Translations under genes and position numbers: made by a program
The notes under the pieces: model-generated
What the model was told of the DNA's origin: nothing
Seen by the model: the letters and a program-made list of their open reading frames with translations, nothing else
Databases searched by the model: none
DNA from: Shinella granuli
GTDB lineage: Bacteria; Pseudomonadota; Alphaproteobacteria; Rhizobiales; Rhizobiaceae
Assembly (NCBI RefSeq): GCF_004341885.1
Contig: NZ_SLVX01000007.1
Span: 186,001 to 250,000 of the forward strand
DNA: 64,000 nucleotides
Reading direction: 5' to 3'
Shown here: positions 8,745 to 19,996 of the stretch, piece by piece
How the letters are laid out: each line of letters opens with the position of its first letter
Position numbering within the stretch: position 1 is the stretch's first letter

Positions 8745-9827
8745 TCAGGGGACAACGGTCACGCTGAAACCCTGCTTGCGCAGCAGCTCCACCACCCCTT
8801 CCGGGCCGGCAAGATGCAATGCGCCAACGGCGATGAAGACGTTGCCGCCGGCGAGGATTGGCGCGGCGCGCTCCGCCATCGTGTGGTTGCGGTCGATGAT
8901 GATGCGCTGCTCGAAATCGGCATAGGCCTGAATGTCCGCGTCCGTCTCGGGCGCGGCGGCGCGCATCATCGGCATGATCATGCCGGTATCGCCGGAAAGG
9001 TAGAGCTGGCTCATCGTCTCGATGACGTCCTTCAGCGTGTCGCCGAGTTCCAGCGTCTGGACAAGGCCCTGGACCTGCGGTTCGAGCGGCAGGGAATCGA
9101 GGGCGGAAATCTGCTCGACGAGCGTTTCGAGACCCTTCAGCGTCTTGCCCTCGGCAAGCGCATCCTTGGCGAGGCGCTGGTCGAGGAAGGCGGCGCCGGC
9201 CGTCTTGCGGGCGATCTCGCAGGCCGGCAGCGCCACGAAGCTCGCGATCATCCACGGTTTCATGCGGCCGACCGCCGCGAGCGAGAGCCCGCGGCTCTTC
9301 AGGCCTTCCGCCAGTTTCTCCGCGCCCTCCTTGTCGAGGAAGTCGGTGATGGACCTGCCATCGGTGAACATGGTGAGGTCGGGGCGGGCGAGCATCGCCG
9401 CGCCGGCCTTCTTCTCGTCGGCGATCTCGTCCGATTCGACCACGATCGTGGCGGCCGCGGCAAAGGCGGTACGTGCCGCCTCCGGCATGGCGAGCACGCG
9501 CGGGTCCGTCACATGCATGGTGCCGAGCAGCCAGGAGGCGGGCTGGCCGTCCTTCTCGATCTTCCAGAAGATGCCCTTGCCGTTCGGCATGCCATCGGCC
9601 TCGGCCCGCAGTTTGGCATAGCCGGCCGGATCGTCCTTTTCGAATTTTTCGAGCAGATTGACGCCGCCGCAGACCGGCGGCTCCTCCGCGCGGGCCGGCG
9701 AGAGGCCAGCAAGCACGAAGAGGAAGGAGAGGGCGACCAGCACATGGACGGCAGCCAGCCCCCAGAGGCCGGCATCGGCCAGCCGGTCGGCAAGTGCTTG
9801 GCGCTGTCTGCGAAGAAGGACTGTCAT
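8745..9827 (-). CDS. TraB/GumN-family protein, membrane anchored
   Basis: A 360-aa protein of the TraB/GumN family (related to the PrgY and Tiki erythromycin-esterase-like folds; Tiki members are metalloproteases, but bacterial functions are mostly unproven). A hydrophobic segment at about 20-47 ending near SPARAEE suggests a signal peptide or anchor, so the body is probably periplasmic. Seen: the N-terminal GTMHV motif near 103 and the C-terminal FIAVGALHLAGPEG with the paired GxLH motif, the two conserved family signatures. The Shine-Dalgarno is AGGGAG. It is convergent with the DUF2867 gene. Confidence 0.8.
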   Translation of the reverse strand: MTVLLRRQRQALADRLADAGLWGLAAVHVLVALSFLFVLAGLSPARAEEPPVCGGVNLLEKFEKDDPAGYAKLRAEADGMPNGKGIFWKIEKDGQPASWLLGTMHVTDPRVLAMPEAARTAFAAAATIVVESDEIADEKKAGAAMLARPDLTMFTDGRSITDFLDKEGAEKLAEGLKSRGLSLAAVGRMKPWMIASFVALPACEIARKTAGAAFLDQRLAKDALAEGKTLKGLETLVEQISALDSLPLEPQVQGLVQTLELGDTLKDVIETMSQLYLSGDTGMIMPMMRAAAPETDADIQAYADFEQRIIIDRNHTMAERAAPILAGGNVFIAVGALHLAGPEGVVELLRKQGFSVTVVP

Positions 9828-9913
9828 GGTCGAACTCCCTGTTTTTTCGGCGGCCCTGAAACGCGTCGCGATCCTCTGGATTCGTCCCCTGCGCTTCAGG
9901 GCCTTGATTTTAC

Positions 9914-9960
9914 GCCTGTCGTTCTCGCAAAACCGCTGGGCACTTTTGTGTGCGACATGC
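9914..9960 (+). repeat. Covarying-stem intergenic hairpin, copy A
   Basis: One of four related elements in the window (others at 35843, 47640 and 50453). The core reads CGCAAAACCGCTGGGCACTT. The ends pair: GCCTGTCG at 9914-9921 against CGACATGC at 9953-9960, with one mismatch. It lies between the starts of the TraB gene and the end of xerC, in a stretch (9828-10017) with no other feature I can identify. Similarity to copy B also extends about 30 bases to the left. Confidence 0.75.
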
Positions 9961-10017
9961 TCTAGTCCGGTTGCCCCTCACAATCCCTTAACGGCCTGTG
10001 CCCTTGACGAAGCGGCC

Positions 10018-10953
10018 TCATGCCCGCGGATGGGCGCGGTCGTAGATTTCGAGCAGCCGGGCGGAATCGACACCGGTATAGACCTGCGTGGTGGAAAGGC
10101 TGGCATGGCCGAGCAGTTCCTGGATGGTGCGCAGATCGCCGCCGCCGGCCAGCAGGTGCGTGGCGAAGGAATGGCGCAGCGCGTGCGGCGTCGCGCTGTC
10201 CGGCAGGCCGAGGGCACCGCGCAGCTTCTGCATCTCCCGCTGGATGATTGCCGGTTGCAGGGGGCCGCCGCGCGCGCCGCGGAAGAGCGGTTTGTCCTCT
10301 GCCAGCGGGAAGGGGCAGAGTTTCATGTAATCCTCGACGCCGGCAAGGGCTGGGGCGATCAGCGGCACGATGCGGGTCTTGTCGCCCTTGCCGGTGATGC
10401 GCAGCGCGGTCGGCGTGCCGGCGAAATCGGCCGGCGTCAGCGACAGCGCCTCGGAAATGCGCAGGCCGCAGCCGTAGAGGAGCGTCAGGACAGCGGCGTT
10501 GCGCAGGCGGATCCACGGTTCCTCGGCCAGTTGTTCATGGGCGTCGACGACGGCGATCGCCTGCCGGTCGGAGAGCGGCTTCGGCAGCGATTTCGGCTGT
10601 TTCGGCGAGCGCACCGCCGAAGCGCCGGCGGCATTGGCAAGGCCCTTGCGCTCCAGGTGGCGCAGGAACGAACGCAGGCCCGCAAGGCCGCGGCCGAGCG
10701 TGCGCGCACCCGCGCCGTCGCGGCGCCGGGCCGCGAGGAAGCCGCGCAGGTCTGCCGGCCGCAGGTCGTCGATGTCCTTGAGCCGCGCCGGGGTGGCAAG
10801 GTGCTGCGTCAGGAAGGCAAGGAACTGGCGGGTGTCGCGCTCATAGGCGTCCAGCGTGTTGTCGGAAAGCCGTCGCTCCTCCGCCAGCGCGGCGAGCCAG
10901 CCCTGGCGCTCGGCCATCAGTGTCGGGTCGGCGATGATGAGGAGATCGGTCAT
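10018..10953 (-). CDS. xerC: Tyrosine recombinase XerC
   Basis: A 311-aa site-specific recombinase that resolves chromosome dimers at dif together with XerD. Domains: an N-terminal SAM-like core-binding domain (about 15-105) and a C-terminal catalytic domain. All catalytic residues are visible: R165 (GCGLRISEAL), K190, H257 and R260 (HALRHSFATHLL), H283 (LGHASLS) and the nucleophile Y292 (QVYTGVD). The length and the AHPRA end fit chromosomal XerC rather than a phage integrase, and rhizobia commonly place xerC beside priA. Start ATG at 10953. Confidence 0.92.
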   Translation of the reverse strand: MTDLLIIADPTLMAERQGWLAALAEERRLSDNTLDAYERDTRQFLAFLTQHLATPARLKDIDDLRPADLRGFLAARRRDGAGARTLGRGLAGLRSFLRHLERKGLANAAGASAVRSPKQPKSLPKPLSDRQAIAVVDAHEQLAEEPWIRLRNAAVLTLLYGCGLRISEALSLTPADFAGTPTALRITGKGDKTRIVPLIAPALAGVEDYMKLCPFPLAEDKPLFRGARGGPLQPAIIQREMQKLRGALGLPDSATPHALRHSFATHLLAGGGDLRTIQELLGHASLSTTQVYTGVDSARLLEIYDRAHPRA

Positions 10954-10995
10954 GTCCTGCCCTTTGGCGTTTGCCGGAGCATGGGCGATTTCCGC

Positions 10996-11010
10996 TTAAG
11001 GTTTTGCTAA
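10996..11010. promoter_or_regulatory. CtrA-like box between xerC and the ATPase gene
   Basis: TTAA-N7-CTAA, seven of eight positions of the TTAA-N7-TTAA box bound by the alphaproteobacterial cell-cycle regulator CtrA. It sits 43 bases before the xerC start and 90 before the divergent ATPase start. One near-match can arise by chance, so this is a candidate only. Confidence 0.3.
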
Positions 11011-11099
11011 CGTTCGCGTCGGGGCTGGGCAAAGCGGCCCGCCTTCCTCTAGACACGGTGGCTGGTATAGAGAGGGTCTTTCTCCATTCCGGGACCATC

Positions 11100-12236
11100 A
11101 TGCTTTTGCGTTCCATGTCTGCCGAAAACTATCGTTCGCTGCGCTCGATCCGCATGGATCTCGGGCGTGTGAACCTGTTCGTCGGCGAGAACGGGGCGGG
11201 GAAATCGAACCTCTACCGATCGCTGCAACTGGTGCAGGCCGCGGTGCGCGGCAGTTTCGCCCATGAGATCGCGGCGGAAGGCGGCATGGCTTCGGCGCTC
11301 TGGACGGGCAGGCGGCGAGGGAACGAGCCGGTTCGCATCCGCCTTGAGACCGAACTGCTCGACGAGGACCGGGCGATCACCTTCCGTTACCGCGTGGAGG
11401 CCGGGTTGCGCCCGCCGAAGGCCGCCGCGGGCTTTGCCTTCGAGCCGCAGGTCAAGGCGGAGGAACTGACCATCGAGACCGGGCGGCGGCCGGTGACGGT
11501 GATGAAGCGCGCCGGGCCGGGCATCCTAGTGCGCGACGAGACCGGCCGCATGGTCGAGCATCCCGAACAGGCGCTGACCTCGGAAACGGCCATCGCGCTG
11601 CTCGGCGATGCCGGGCATTACCCGGAGATTGGCACTTTCCGCCGCGCCATCTCGCAATGGCGCTTCTTCCACGGCTTCCGCTCCGATCGCGATTCGGCCC
11701 TGCGCCAGCCCTGCCTTGCCGTCACCGCGCCGCTGCTCGACCAGGACGGAGCCAATATGGCCGCCGTCTTCGCGACGCTCACCTGGACGCGGGAAGATAC
11801 GCTCGACCTCGACCGGGCGGTGGCGGACGCGTTCGGCGGGGCGCGGCTTTCCGTGCCGGAGCCGGAGGAGTTCGCCTCCTACGGGCTGGTGTTCCCGCAG
11901 TTTCCCCAGCGCGTCTTCCAGCCGCGCGAGCTTTCGGACGGGCAGATCCGCTTCCTGGCGCTCGCCGCGGCCCTTCTCTCCTATCGCACGCCGCCGCTGA
12001 TCGCGCTGAACGAGCCGGAAGCAAGCCTCCATCCGGACATGCTGGCACCGCTTGCCGACATGATCGCGCGGGCCGCGCAGTCGAGCCAGCTCTGGATCGT
12101 CACCCATTCCGAGCGGCTGGCACAGGAGGTGGAGACGCGCTGCGGCGTCCGGGCGAAGCGGGTCGTGCGCAATGACGGGGCGACCTGGATCGACGGCATG
12201 CGGCTGACGGGCGAAATGGCCGGGGACGACGAATGA
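11100..12236 (+). CDS. RecF/SMC-like AAA ATPase (COG4637 type)
   Basis: A 378-aa predicted ATPase of the ABC/RecF/SMC-like group. Seen: the N-terminal LLRSMSAENYRSLRSI strand-helix typical of such ATPases, Walker A GENGAGKS at 29-36, an LSDGQIRFLALAAAL signature region near 280, Walker B IALNEPEASLHPD, and the switch-His segment WIVTHSERLA. No nuclease domain (TOPRIM) is fused and no partner gene overlaps. I chose ATG 11100 because it begins MLLRSMSAENY; ATG 11115 is the alternative. Function is unknown: related ATPases serve in DNA repair, recombination or defence. It lies between divergent xerC and downstream priA. Confidence 0.82.
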   Translation: MLLRSMSAENYRSLRSIRMDLGRVNLFVGENGAGKSNLYRSLQLVQAAVRGSFAHEIAAEGGMASALWTGRRRGNEPVRIRLETELLDEDRAITFRYRVEAGLRPPKAAAGFAFEPQVKAEELTIETGRRPVTVMKRAGPGILVRDETGRMVEHPEQALTSETAIALLGDAGHYPEIGTFRRAISQWRFFHGFRSDRDSALRQPCLAVTAPLLDQDGANMAAVFATLTWTREDTLDLDRAVADAFGGARLSVPEPEEFASYGLVFPQFPQRVFQPRELSDGQIRFLALAAALLSYRTPPLIALNEPEASLHPDMLAPLADMIARAAQSSQLWIVTHSERLAQEVETRCGVRAKRVVRNDGATWIDGMRLTGEMAGDDE

Positions 12237-12297
12237 GCAGGCCGGCGGCGATCTTTGCGGTTTTCTTCGCACGGCGGCGGGGGCATCTTCGCGCCTG

Positions 12298-14502
12298 ATG
12301 ACCAGCGATTCGACCGACCTTTTCGGGGAAAGACTCTTTGCGCGCACGGTGCCCGTGATGGTGCCGGTGCCGACGCCCTTGCCCTATTCCTATTCGGTGC
12401 CGGAGGGCATGGCGGTCGAGCCGGGCTCGATCGTGCAGGTGCCGCTCGGCCCCCGGCTGGTGCCGGGTGTCGTCTGGGACGGCGGCGACGACGGCAAGGT
12501 CGATCCGAAGAAGCTGCGGCCGATCGAGAAGGTGTTCGATTGCCCGCCGCTCTCCAAGGAGATGCGCGATTTCCTCGACTGGGTCTCCGCATACACGGTG
12601 ACGCCGCCGGGCCTCGTTGCCCGCATGGCGCTGCGCGCGCCCACCGCCTTCGATCCCGAGCCGATGATCGAGGGGCTGCGCTTCACCGGCCACCGGCCGG
12701 AGCGGCTGACGAGCGCGCGTGAACGCGTGCTGGAGCTGATCGAGGACGGTGTTCCCTGGACGCGGTCCGGCCTTGCGCATGCCTCCGGCACCTCGACGAG
12801 CGTCATCGACGGGCTCGTGAAGCAGGGCACGTTCGAGACGGTCTTCCTGCCGCCGCCGCCGGTCGTGGCGCTGCCCGATCCGGACTATGTCGCACCGCGG
12901 CTCGAAGGGCCGCAGACGGAGAGCGCCGCGGAACTGGTCGAGAGCGTGCGGAAGGGTGAATTCTCCGTCTCGCTGATCGATGGCATCACCGGTTCGGGCA
13001 AGACGGAGGTCTATTTCGAGGCGATCGCCGAGACGCTGCGACGAGGGCGGCAGGTGCTCATCCTCCTGCCGGAAATCGCGCTGACGGCGAGTTTCCTGGA
13101 GCGGTTCCAGGATCGTTTCGGCGCCAAGCCCGCGGAGTGGCATTCCGATCTCGCCCCCCGCACCCGCGAGCGTGCCTGGCGGCAGGTGACGACGGGGGAT
13201 GTCCGGGTCGTGGCCGGCGCGCGCTCGGCGCTCTTCCTGCCGTTCGAAAATCTCGGCCTCATCATCGTCGACGAGGAGCACGACCCGGCCTACAAGCAGG
13301 AGGACCGCGTCTTCTACAATGCGCGCGACATGGCGGTGGTCCGGGCGCGCATCGGTGACTTTCCGGCCGTGCTGGTCTCGGCGACGCCTTCGGTGGAAAG
13401 CCGTGTCAACAGCGATGTCGGCCGCTACCGCAAACTGCACCTGCCAACGCGTTACGGCGATGCGGCGCTGCCGGACCTGCACCTCGTCGACATGCGGCGG
13501 CATCCGCCGGCGCGCGGCGGCTTCCTGTCGCCGGTCATGCTGCGCGGCATCCAGCGCACCATCGAGAAGGGTGAGCAGGCGCTGCTCTTCCTCAACCGCC
13601 GCGGTTATGCGCCGTTGACGCTCTGCCGGGTCTGCGGCCACCGCTTCCAGTGCCCGCAATGTTCGAGCTGGCTGGTCGAGCACCGTTTTCGCGGGCAGAT
13701 TCAATGCCACCATTGCGGTTATGCCGAGCGTACGCCGGAGGCCTGCCCGGAATGCGGCACCTTCGATCACCTCGCCGCCTGCGGGCCGGGGGTGGAGCGC
13801 ATCGCGGAGGAGGTGGAGCGGCATTTTCCCGAGGCGCGCACCATCGTGCTCTCCTCCGACCTGATGGGCGTGAAGCGGCTCAGGCTGGAGCTGGAGGCGA
13901 TCGCGCGCGGCGAGGCGGATATCGTCATCGGCACGCAGCTCGTCGCCAAGGGGCACAATTTCCCGCTGATGTCGCTGGTCGGCGTGGTGGATGCGGATCT
14001 CGGGCTTTCCAACGGCGACCCGCGGGCGGCCGAGCGGACCTTCCAGCTTCTTTCGCAGGTGACGGGGCGTGCCGGGCGTTCTGGCCTGAAGAGCCACGGC
14101 CTCATCCAGACCTACCAGCCGGCCCATCCCGTCATGCAGGCCATCGTCTCCGGCGATGCGACGGCGTTCTATGACCGCGAGATCGGCGAGCGGGAGAAGG
14201 CGCTGCTGCCGCCGTTCGGCCGGCTCGCCTCGGTCATCGTCTCGGCCGATAGCCGCGGCGAGGCGGAGGCGCATGCGCGGGGGCTGCGGCAGGCAGCACC
14301 GCAGGTCTCCGGCATCTCCATCCTCGGCCCGGCGGAGGCGCCGCTGGCGCTGATCCGCGGCCGCCACCGCTTCCGCCTCCTGGTGCACGGCCGGCGGGGC
14401 AGCGACATGCAGGCCTTCCTGCGCGCCATGCTGGCCAACGGGCCGAAGGAACGGGCCTCGCTGCAGGTGCAGCTCGACATCGATCCGCAGAGTTTCCTCT
14501 GA
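12298..14502 (+). CDS. priA: Primosomal protein N' (replication restart helicase)
   Basis: A 734-aa superfamily-2 DNA helicase that recognises stalled forks and reloads the replisome. Order: an N-terminal 3'-DNA-binding and winged-helix region (1-200), Walker A GITGSGKT near 225, the DEAH-like box VDEEHD near 323, the motif LVSATPSVES, and then two zinc sites formed by CRVCGHRFQCPQC...CHHCGY...CPECG near 440-485. The helicase C-lobe ends in VTGRAGRSG and the C-terminal domain closes with QLDIDP. Length and motif order fit PriA. It begins 61 bases after the ATPase gene; no strong ribosome-binding site is evident. Confidence 0.95.
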   Translation: MTSDSTDLFGERLFARTVPVMVPVPTPLPYSYSVPEGMAVEPGSIVQVPLGPRLVPGVVWDGGDDGKVDPKKLRPIEKVFDCPPLSKEMRDFLDWVSAYTVTPPGLVARMALRAPTAFDPEPMIEGLRFTGHRPERLTSARERVLELIEDGVPWTRSGLAHASGTSTSVIDGLVKQGTFETVFLPPPPVVALPDPDYVAPRLEGPQTESAAELVESVRKGEFSVSLIDGITGSGKTEVYFEAIAETLRRGRQVLILLPEIALTASFLERFQDRFGAKPAEWHSDLAPRTRERAWRQVTTGDVRVVAGARSALFLPFENLGLIIVDEEHDPAYKQEDRVFYNARDMAVVRARIGDFPAVLVSATPSVESRVNSDVGRYRKLHLPTRYGDAALPDLHLVDMRRHPPARGGFLSPVMLRGIQRTIEKGEQALLFLNRRGYAPLTLCRVCGHRFQCPQCSSWLVEHRFRGQIQCHHCGYAERTPEACPECGTFDHLAACGPGVERIAEEVERHFPEARTIVLSSDLMGVKRLRLELEAIARGEADIVIGTQLVAKGHNFPLMSLVGVVDADLGLSNGDPRAAERTFQLLSQVTGRAGRSGLKSHGLIQTYQPAHPVMQAIVSGDATAFYDREIGEREKALLPPFGRLASVIVSADSRGEAEAHARGLRQAAPQVSGISILGPAEAPLALIRGRHRFRLLVHGRRGSDMQAFLRAMLANGPKERASLQVQLDIDPQSFL

Positions 14503-14605
14503 CATGCGTGGTTAACAAAGAGTTGTGCGAACTTTCCCGGCGCGCTTCTGCCCGTCGCGGGCCTGTGCGATAGAGGGCGGCGGGCAGGCAAGGAGAGGCG
14601 CCGAG

Positions 14606-14989
14606 ATGGAATTCTACATCCCCACCGAGACGGGCGAGTTCCTGGCGTTCTGCGCTGCCATCGCGACCGTGCTTTTCGGCCTCTTCGCCCTCTTTGCGCC
14701 GGGCACGGCCTTGAAGCTCGCCGGTCTCCAGGTCCGGGACGGCACTTCGGAAGGATATGCCTTCGCCCGCTCGGCCGGCGGCTTTTATGCGGGGATCGCC
14801 ATCGTCGCGCTGCTGATGGCGCAGAGCTGGATCTACATGGCCATCGGCGGCGGTTTCGCGCTGGCCGCCTTCGGCCGCATCCTGTCGCTGATGTCGGACG
14901 GTTCCTTCACGCTCAAGAACCTTGCCGCGCTCGCCGCGCAGGCGGTGCTTGCCGCCCTGCCGCTCGGCTACGCCTTCGGCTTCCTCTGA
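14606..14989 (+). CDS. Small DUF4345-like membrane protein
   Basis: A 127-aa protein with about four hydrophobic helices (14-35, 55-75, 78-92 and 105-125). The GRILSLMSDG motif near 92-101 resembles the pattern of the DUF4345 family of four-helix inner-membrane proteins; the family match is by eye. The ATG at 14606 has a good Shine-Dalgarno (AAGGAGAGG) 11 bases upstream; the open frame to the left lacks one. Function is unknown. The following 261 bases up to atpH hold no gene. I see a small hairpin there (15204-15216) and no convincing promoter, although the atp operon promoter must lie there or upstream. Confidence 0.7.
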   Translation: MEFYIPTETGEFLAFCAAIATVLFGLFALFAPGTALKLAGLQVRDGTSEGYAFARSAGGFYAGIAIVALLMAQSWIYMAIGGGFALAAFGRILSLMSDGSFTLKNLAALAAQAVLAALPLGYAFGFL

Positions 14990-15250
14990 CCGGAAAACCG
15001 GCTTCCGGCCTCCATAAACGCCAGAACAGAGTGCGCGCAGTCAACTTTTGCCCCGACTGTGGCCGACTTATGGCGCATTCCTGCGTCCGGCGTGTTGCGA
15101 GTCCCGGTTTCGTATGCTAGACGAACCGCGAAATTCAGAAAAAGCGGGCGCCAAAGCCTGTAGGGACTGAAGATTACCGCAACGATTTCAAGTGGTTAGG
15201 ACCGTAGCTTCGCTACTGCCCGGCCTCTTGAATGAAAAGAAGAGAAGCTT

Positions 15251-15817
15251 GTGCCCGTGGCAGACACATCCCAGCTTGTTTCCGGTGTTGCAGAAAGATA
15301 CGCGTCTTCGCTTTTCGACCTCGCTCAGGAAGCCGGTTCGGCTGACAGTGTCGGTGCCGATCTTGCCCGTTTCCAGGCACTGATCGACGAAAGCGACGAC
15401 CTGAAGCGGCTGATCCTCAGCCCCGTCTTCTCCGCCGAAGATCAGACCAAGGCCATTGCCGCCGTTGCCGCAAGGGCCGGCATCACGGGTCTCGTGGCAA
15501 ACTTCCTCAAGGTGGTTGCGTCAAATCGCCGCCTCTTCGCCGTTCCCGGCATGATCAAGGCATACCGCGTCATTGCGGCCCGCGCCCGCGGCGAAATCAC
15601 GGCCGATGTCACCTCGGCCCATGCGCTGACCGCAGCGCAGGAAACAGAATTGAAGGCGGCGCTGAAAGGCGTCACCGGCAAAGACGTGGCGATTGCCGTC
15701 ACCGTCGACCCGTCCATTCTCGGTGGTCTGATCGTCAAGGTCGGGTCCCGCCAGATCGACACCTCCCTTCGCACCAAACTCTCTACCCTTAAGCTTGCAC
15801 TGAAAGAGGTCGGCTGA
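15251..15817 (+). CDS. atpH: ATP synthase F1 delta subunit
   Basis: Delta subunit (188 aa) of F1Fo ATP synthase, the link between the F1 head and the peripheral stalk. Seen: the N-terminal [15 protein letters not shown] typical of OSCP/delta, and the C-terminal [22 protein letters not shown] signature region. The GTG start at 15251 gives MPVADTSQL, matching rhizobial relatives; a second in-frame GTG lies at 15257. It is the first gene of atpHAGDC, and its last base is the first base of the atpA start codon, giving tight coupling. Confidence 0.95.
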   Translation: MPVADTSQLVSGVAERYASSLFDLAQEAGSADSVGADLARFQALIDESDDLKRLILSPVFSAEDQTKAIAAVAARAGITGLVANFLKVVASNRRLFAVPGMIKAYRVIAARARGEITADVTSAHALTAAQETELKAALKGVTGKDVAIAVTVDPSILGGLIVKVGSRQIDTSLRTKLSTLKLALKEVG

Positions 15818-17346
15818 TGGATATCCGCGCCGCGGAAATTTCCGCAATTCTCAAAGATCAGATCAAAAATTTCGGCAAAGAGGCGGAAGTCTCGGAAGTC
15901 GGCCAGGTGCTCTCCGTCGGTGACGGTATCGCCCGCGTTTACGGCCTCGACAATGTCCAGGCTGGTGAAATGGTGGAGTTCCCCGGCGGCATCCGCGGCA
16001 TGGCGCTGAACCTGGAAAGCGACAATGTCGGTGTCGTTATCTTCGGTTCCGACCGTGACATCAAGGAAGGCGACACCGTCAAGCGCACCGGCGCCATCGT
16101 GGACGTGCCGGTCGGTCCGGAACTGCTCGGCCGCGTCGTCGACGCGCTCGGCAACCCGATCGACGGCAAGGGCCCGATCAATGCCAAGCAGCGCGCCCGC
16201 GTTGACGTCAAGGCTCCGGGCATCATCCCGCGCAAGTCGGTGCATGAGCCGATGTCGACCGGCCTCAAGGCCATCGACGCCCTCATCCCGGTCGGCCGCG
16301 GCCAGCGCGAGCTGGTCATCGGCGACCGCCAGACTGGCAAGACCGCCATCATCCTGGACACGATCCTGAACCAGAAGGCGATCCACGACAACGGCCCGGA
16401 CGGCGACAAGCTGTACTGCGTCTACGTCGCCATCGGCCAGAAGCGTTCGACCGTCGCCCAGTTCGTGAAGGTGCTCGAAGAGCGCGGCGCGCTCCAGTAC
16501 TCGATCATCGTCGCTGCAACCGCCTCCGACCCGGCGCCGATGCAGTATCTCGCACCGTTCGCCGGCTGCGCGATGGGCGAATATTTCCGCGACAACGGCA
16601 AGCACGCCCTCATCGGCTACGACGACCTTTCCAAGCAGGCCGTTTCCTACCGCCAGATGTCGCTGCTGCTGCGCCGCCCGCCGGGCCGCGAAGCCTATCC
16701 GGGCGACGTCTTCTACCTGCACTCGCGCCTGCTGGAACGCGCTGCAAAGCTCAACGACGAGATGGGCGCCGGCTCGCTGACGGCCCTGCCGGTCATCGAA
16801 ACCCAGGGCAACGACGTTTCGGCCTTCATCCCGACCAACGTGATCTCGATCACCGACGGCCAGATCTTCCTTGAAACGGACCTGTTCTACCAGGGTATCC
16901 GCCCGGCCGTGAACGTCGGCCTGTCGGTGTCCCGCGTCGGCTCGTCCGCCCAGATCAAGGCGATGAAGCAGGTCGCCGGCTCGATCAAGGGCGAACTCGC
17001 CCAGTATCGCGAAATGGCCGCCTTCGCCCAGTTCGGCTCGGACCTCGATGCCGCAACGCAGCGCCTGCTCAACCGCGGTGCACGTCTGACCGAACTCCTG
17101 AAGCAGCCGCAGTTCTCGCCGCTGAAGACGGAAGAGCAGGTCGTCGTGATCTTCGCCGGCGTCAACGGCTATCTCGACAAGCTGCCGGTCGCCCAGGTCG
17201 GCAAGTTCGAGCAGGGCCTGCTCGGCTACATGCGCTCCGAAGGCAAGGCGATCCTCGACACGATCCGCACCGAAAAGGCGATCAGCGACGACACCAAGGG
17301 CAAGCTCAAGGCTGCTCTCGACGCCTTCGCCAAGAGCTTCGGCTGA
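15817..17346 (+). CDS. atpA: ATP synthase F1 alpha subunit
   Basis: Alpha subunit (509 aa), a non-catalytic nucleotide-binding member of the alpha3beta3 ring on the cytoplasmic face of the inner membrane. Seen: the N-terminal beta-barrel domain (about 25-95), the P-loop GDRQTGKTA near 170, the family signature [17 protein letters not shown] near 365, and the helical C-terminal domain. It overlaps atpH by one base. A strong hairpin lies in the 115-base gap before atpG. Confidence 0.97.
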   Translation: MDIRAAEISAILKDQIKNFGKEAEVSEVGQVLSVGDGIARVYGLDNVQAGEMVEFPGGIRGMALNLESDNVGVVIFGSDRDIKEGDTVKRTGAIVDVPVGPELLGRVVDALGNPIDGKGPINAKQRARVDVKAPGIIPRKSVHEPMSTGLKAIDALIPVGRGQRELVIGDRQTGKTAIILDTILNQKAIHDNGPDGDKLYCVYVAIGQKRSTVAQFVKVLEERGALQYSIIVAATASDPAPMQYLAPFAGCAMGEYFRDNGKHALIGYDDLSKQAVSYRQMSLLLRRPPGREAYPGDVFYLHSRLLERAAKLNDEMGAGSLTALPVIETQGNDVSAFIPTNVISITDGQIFLETDLFYQGIRPAVNVGLSVSRVGSSAQIKAMKQVAGSIKGELAQYREMAAFAQFGSDLDAATQRLLNRGARLTELLKQPQFSPLKTEEQVVVIFAGVNGYLDKLPVAQVGKFEQGLLGYMRSEGKAILDTIRTEKAISDDTKGKLKAALDAFAKSFG

Positions 17347-17363
17347 GACCTAACGGTTCGAGC

Positions 17364-17386
17364 CCTGCGCGCCGCCGGCGCGCAGG
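17364..17386. other. Strong hairpin between atpA and atpG
   Basis: A perfect 10-bp stem (CCTGCGCGCC / GGCGCGCAGG) with a 3-base loop starts 18 bases after the atpA stop. There is no T-run, and atpG follows on the same strand, so this is more likely an intra-operon mRNA stability or processing element than a terminator. Confidence 0.6.
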
Positions 17387-17461
17387 CAGCCCGGGAACTT
17401 TGATTGACGCATGATCCGCTGAGGAGACCTCTCCCGGATCGTGTTACAGGACGGAAAACGG

Positions 17462-19899
<2,438 letters not shown>

Positions 19900-19988
19900 C
19901 AGCGAATAGGAAATAGGGAGTAGCGAATAGGGAAAACGCGAACTTCGAATACGAATTCTATTCGCTATTCGCTATTCGCTATTCGCTA
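19900..19988. repeat. Two-armed heptamer array filling the atpC leader
   Basis: Right arm: four perfect tandem copies of TTCGCTA at 19961-19988. Left arm: five consecutive degenerate heptamers of the reverse complement (TAGNGAA type) at 19900-19906, 19907-13, 19914-20, 19921-27 and 19928-34. A 26-base spacer separates them. The arms can fold on each other into a long hairpin. The array begins right after the atpD stop and ends 8 bases before the atpC ATG at 19997, so it occupies the place where a ribosome-binding site would be expected. Confidence 0.9.
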
Positions 19989-19996
19989 AGATGGTC

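Noticed and set aside
12100-14505. An 801-codon antisense frame opposite priA
   Set aside because: Shadow of priA; the composition is that of reversed codons.
14990-15250. A promoter for the atp operon
   Set aside because: Several weak -35/-10 pairs exist, for example TTGCGA near 15095, but none has both good boxes and spacing.
19900-19988. Heptamer array as a CRISPR
   Set aside because: The units are 7 bases without spacers, and the arms are in opposite orientation. It is a simple-sequence inverted array.
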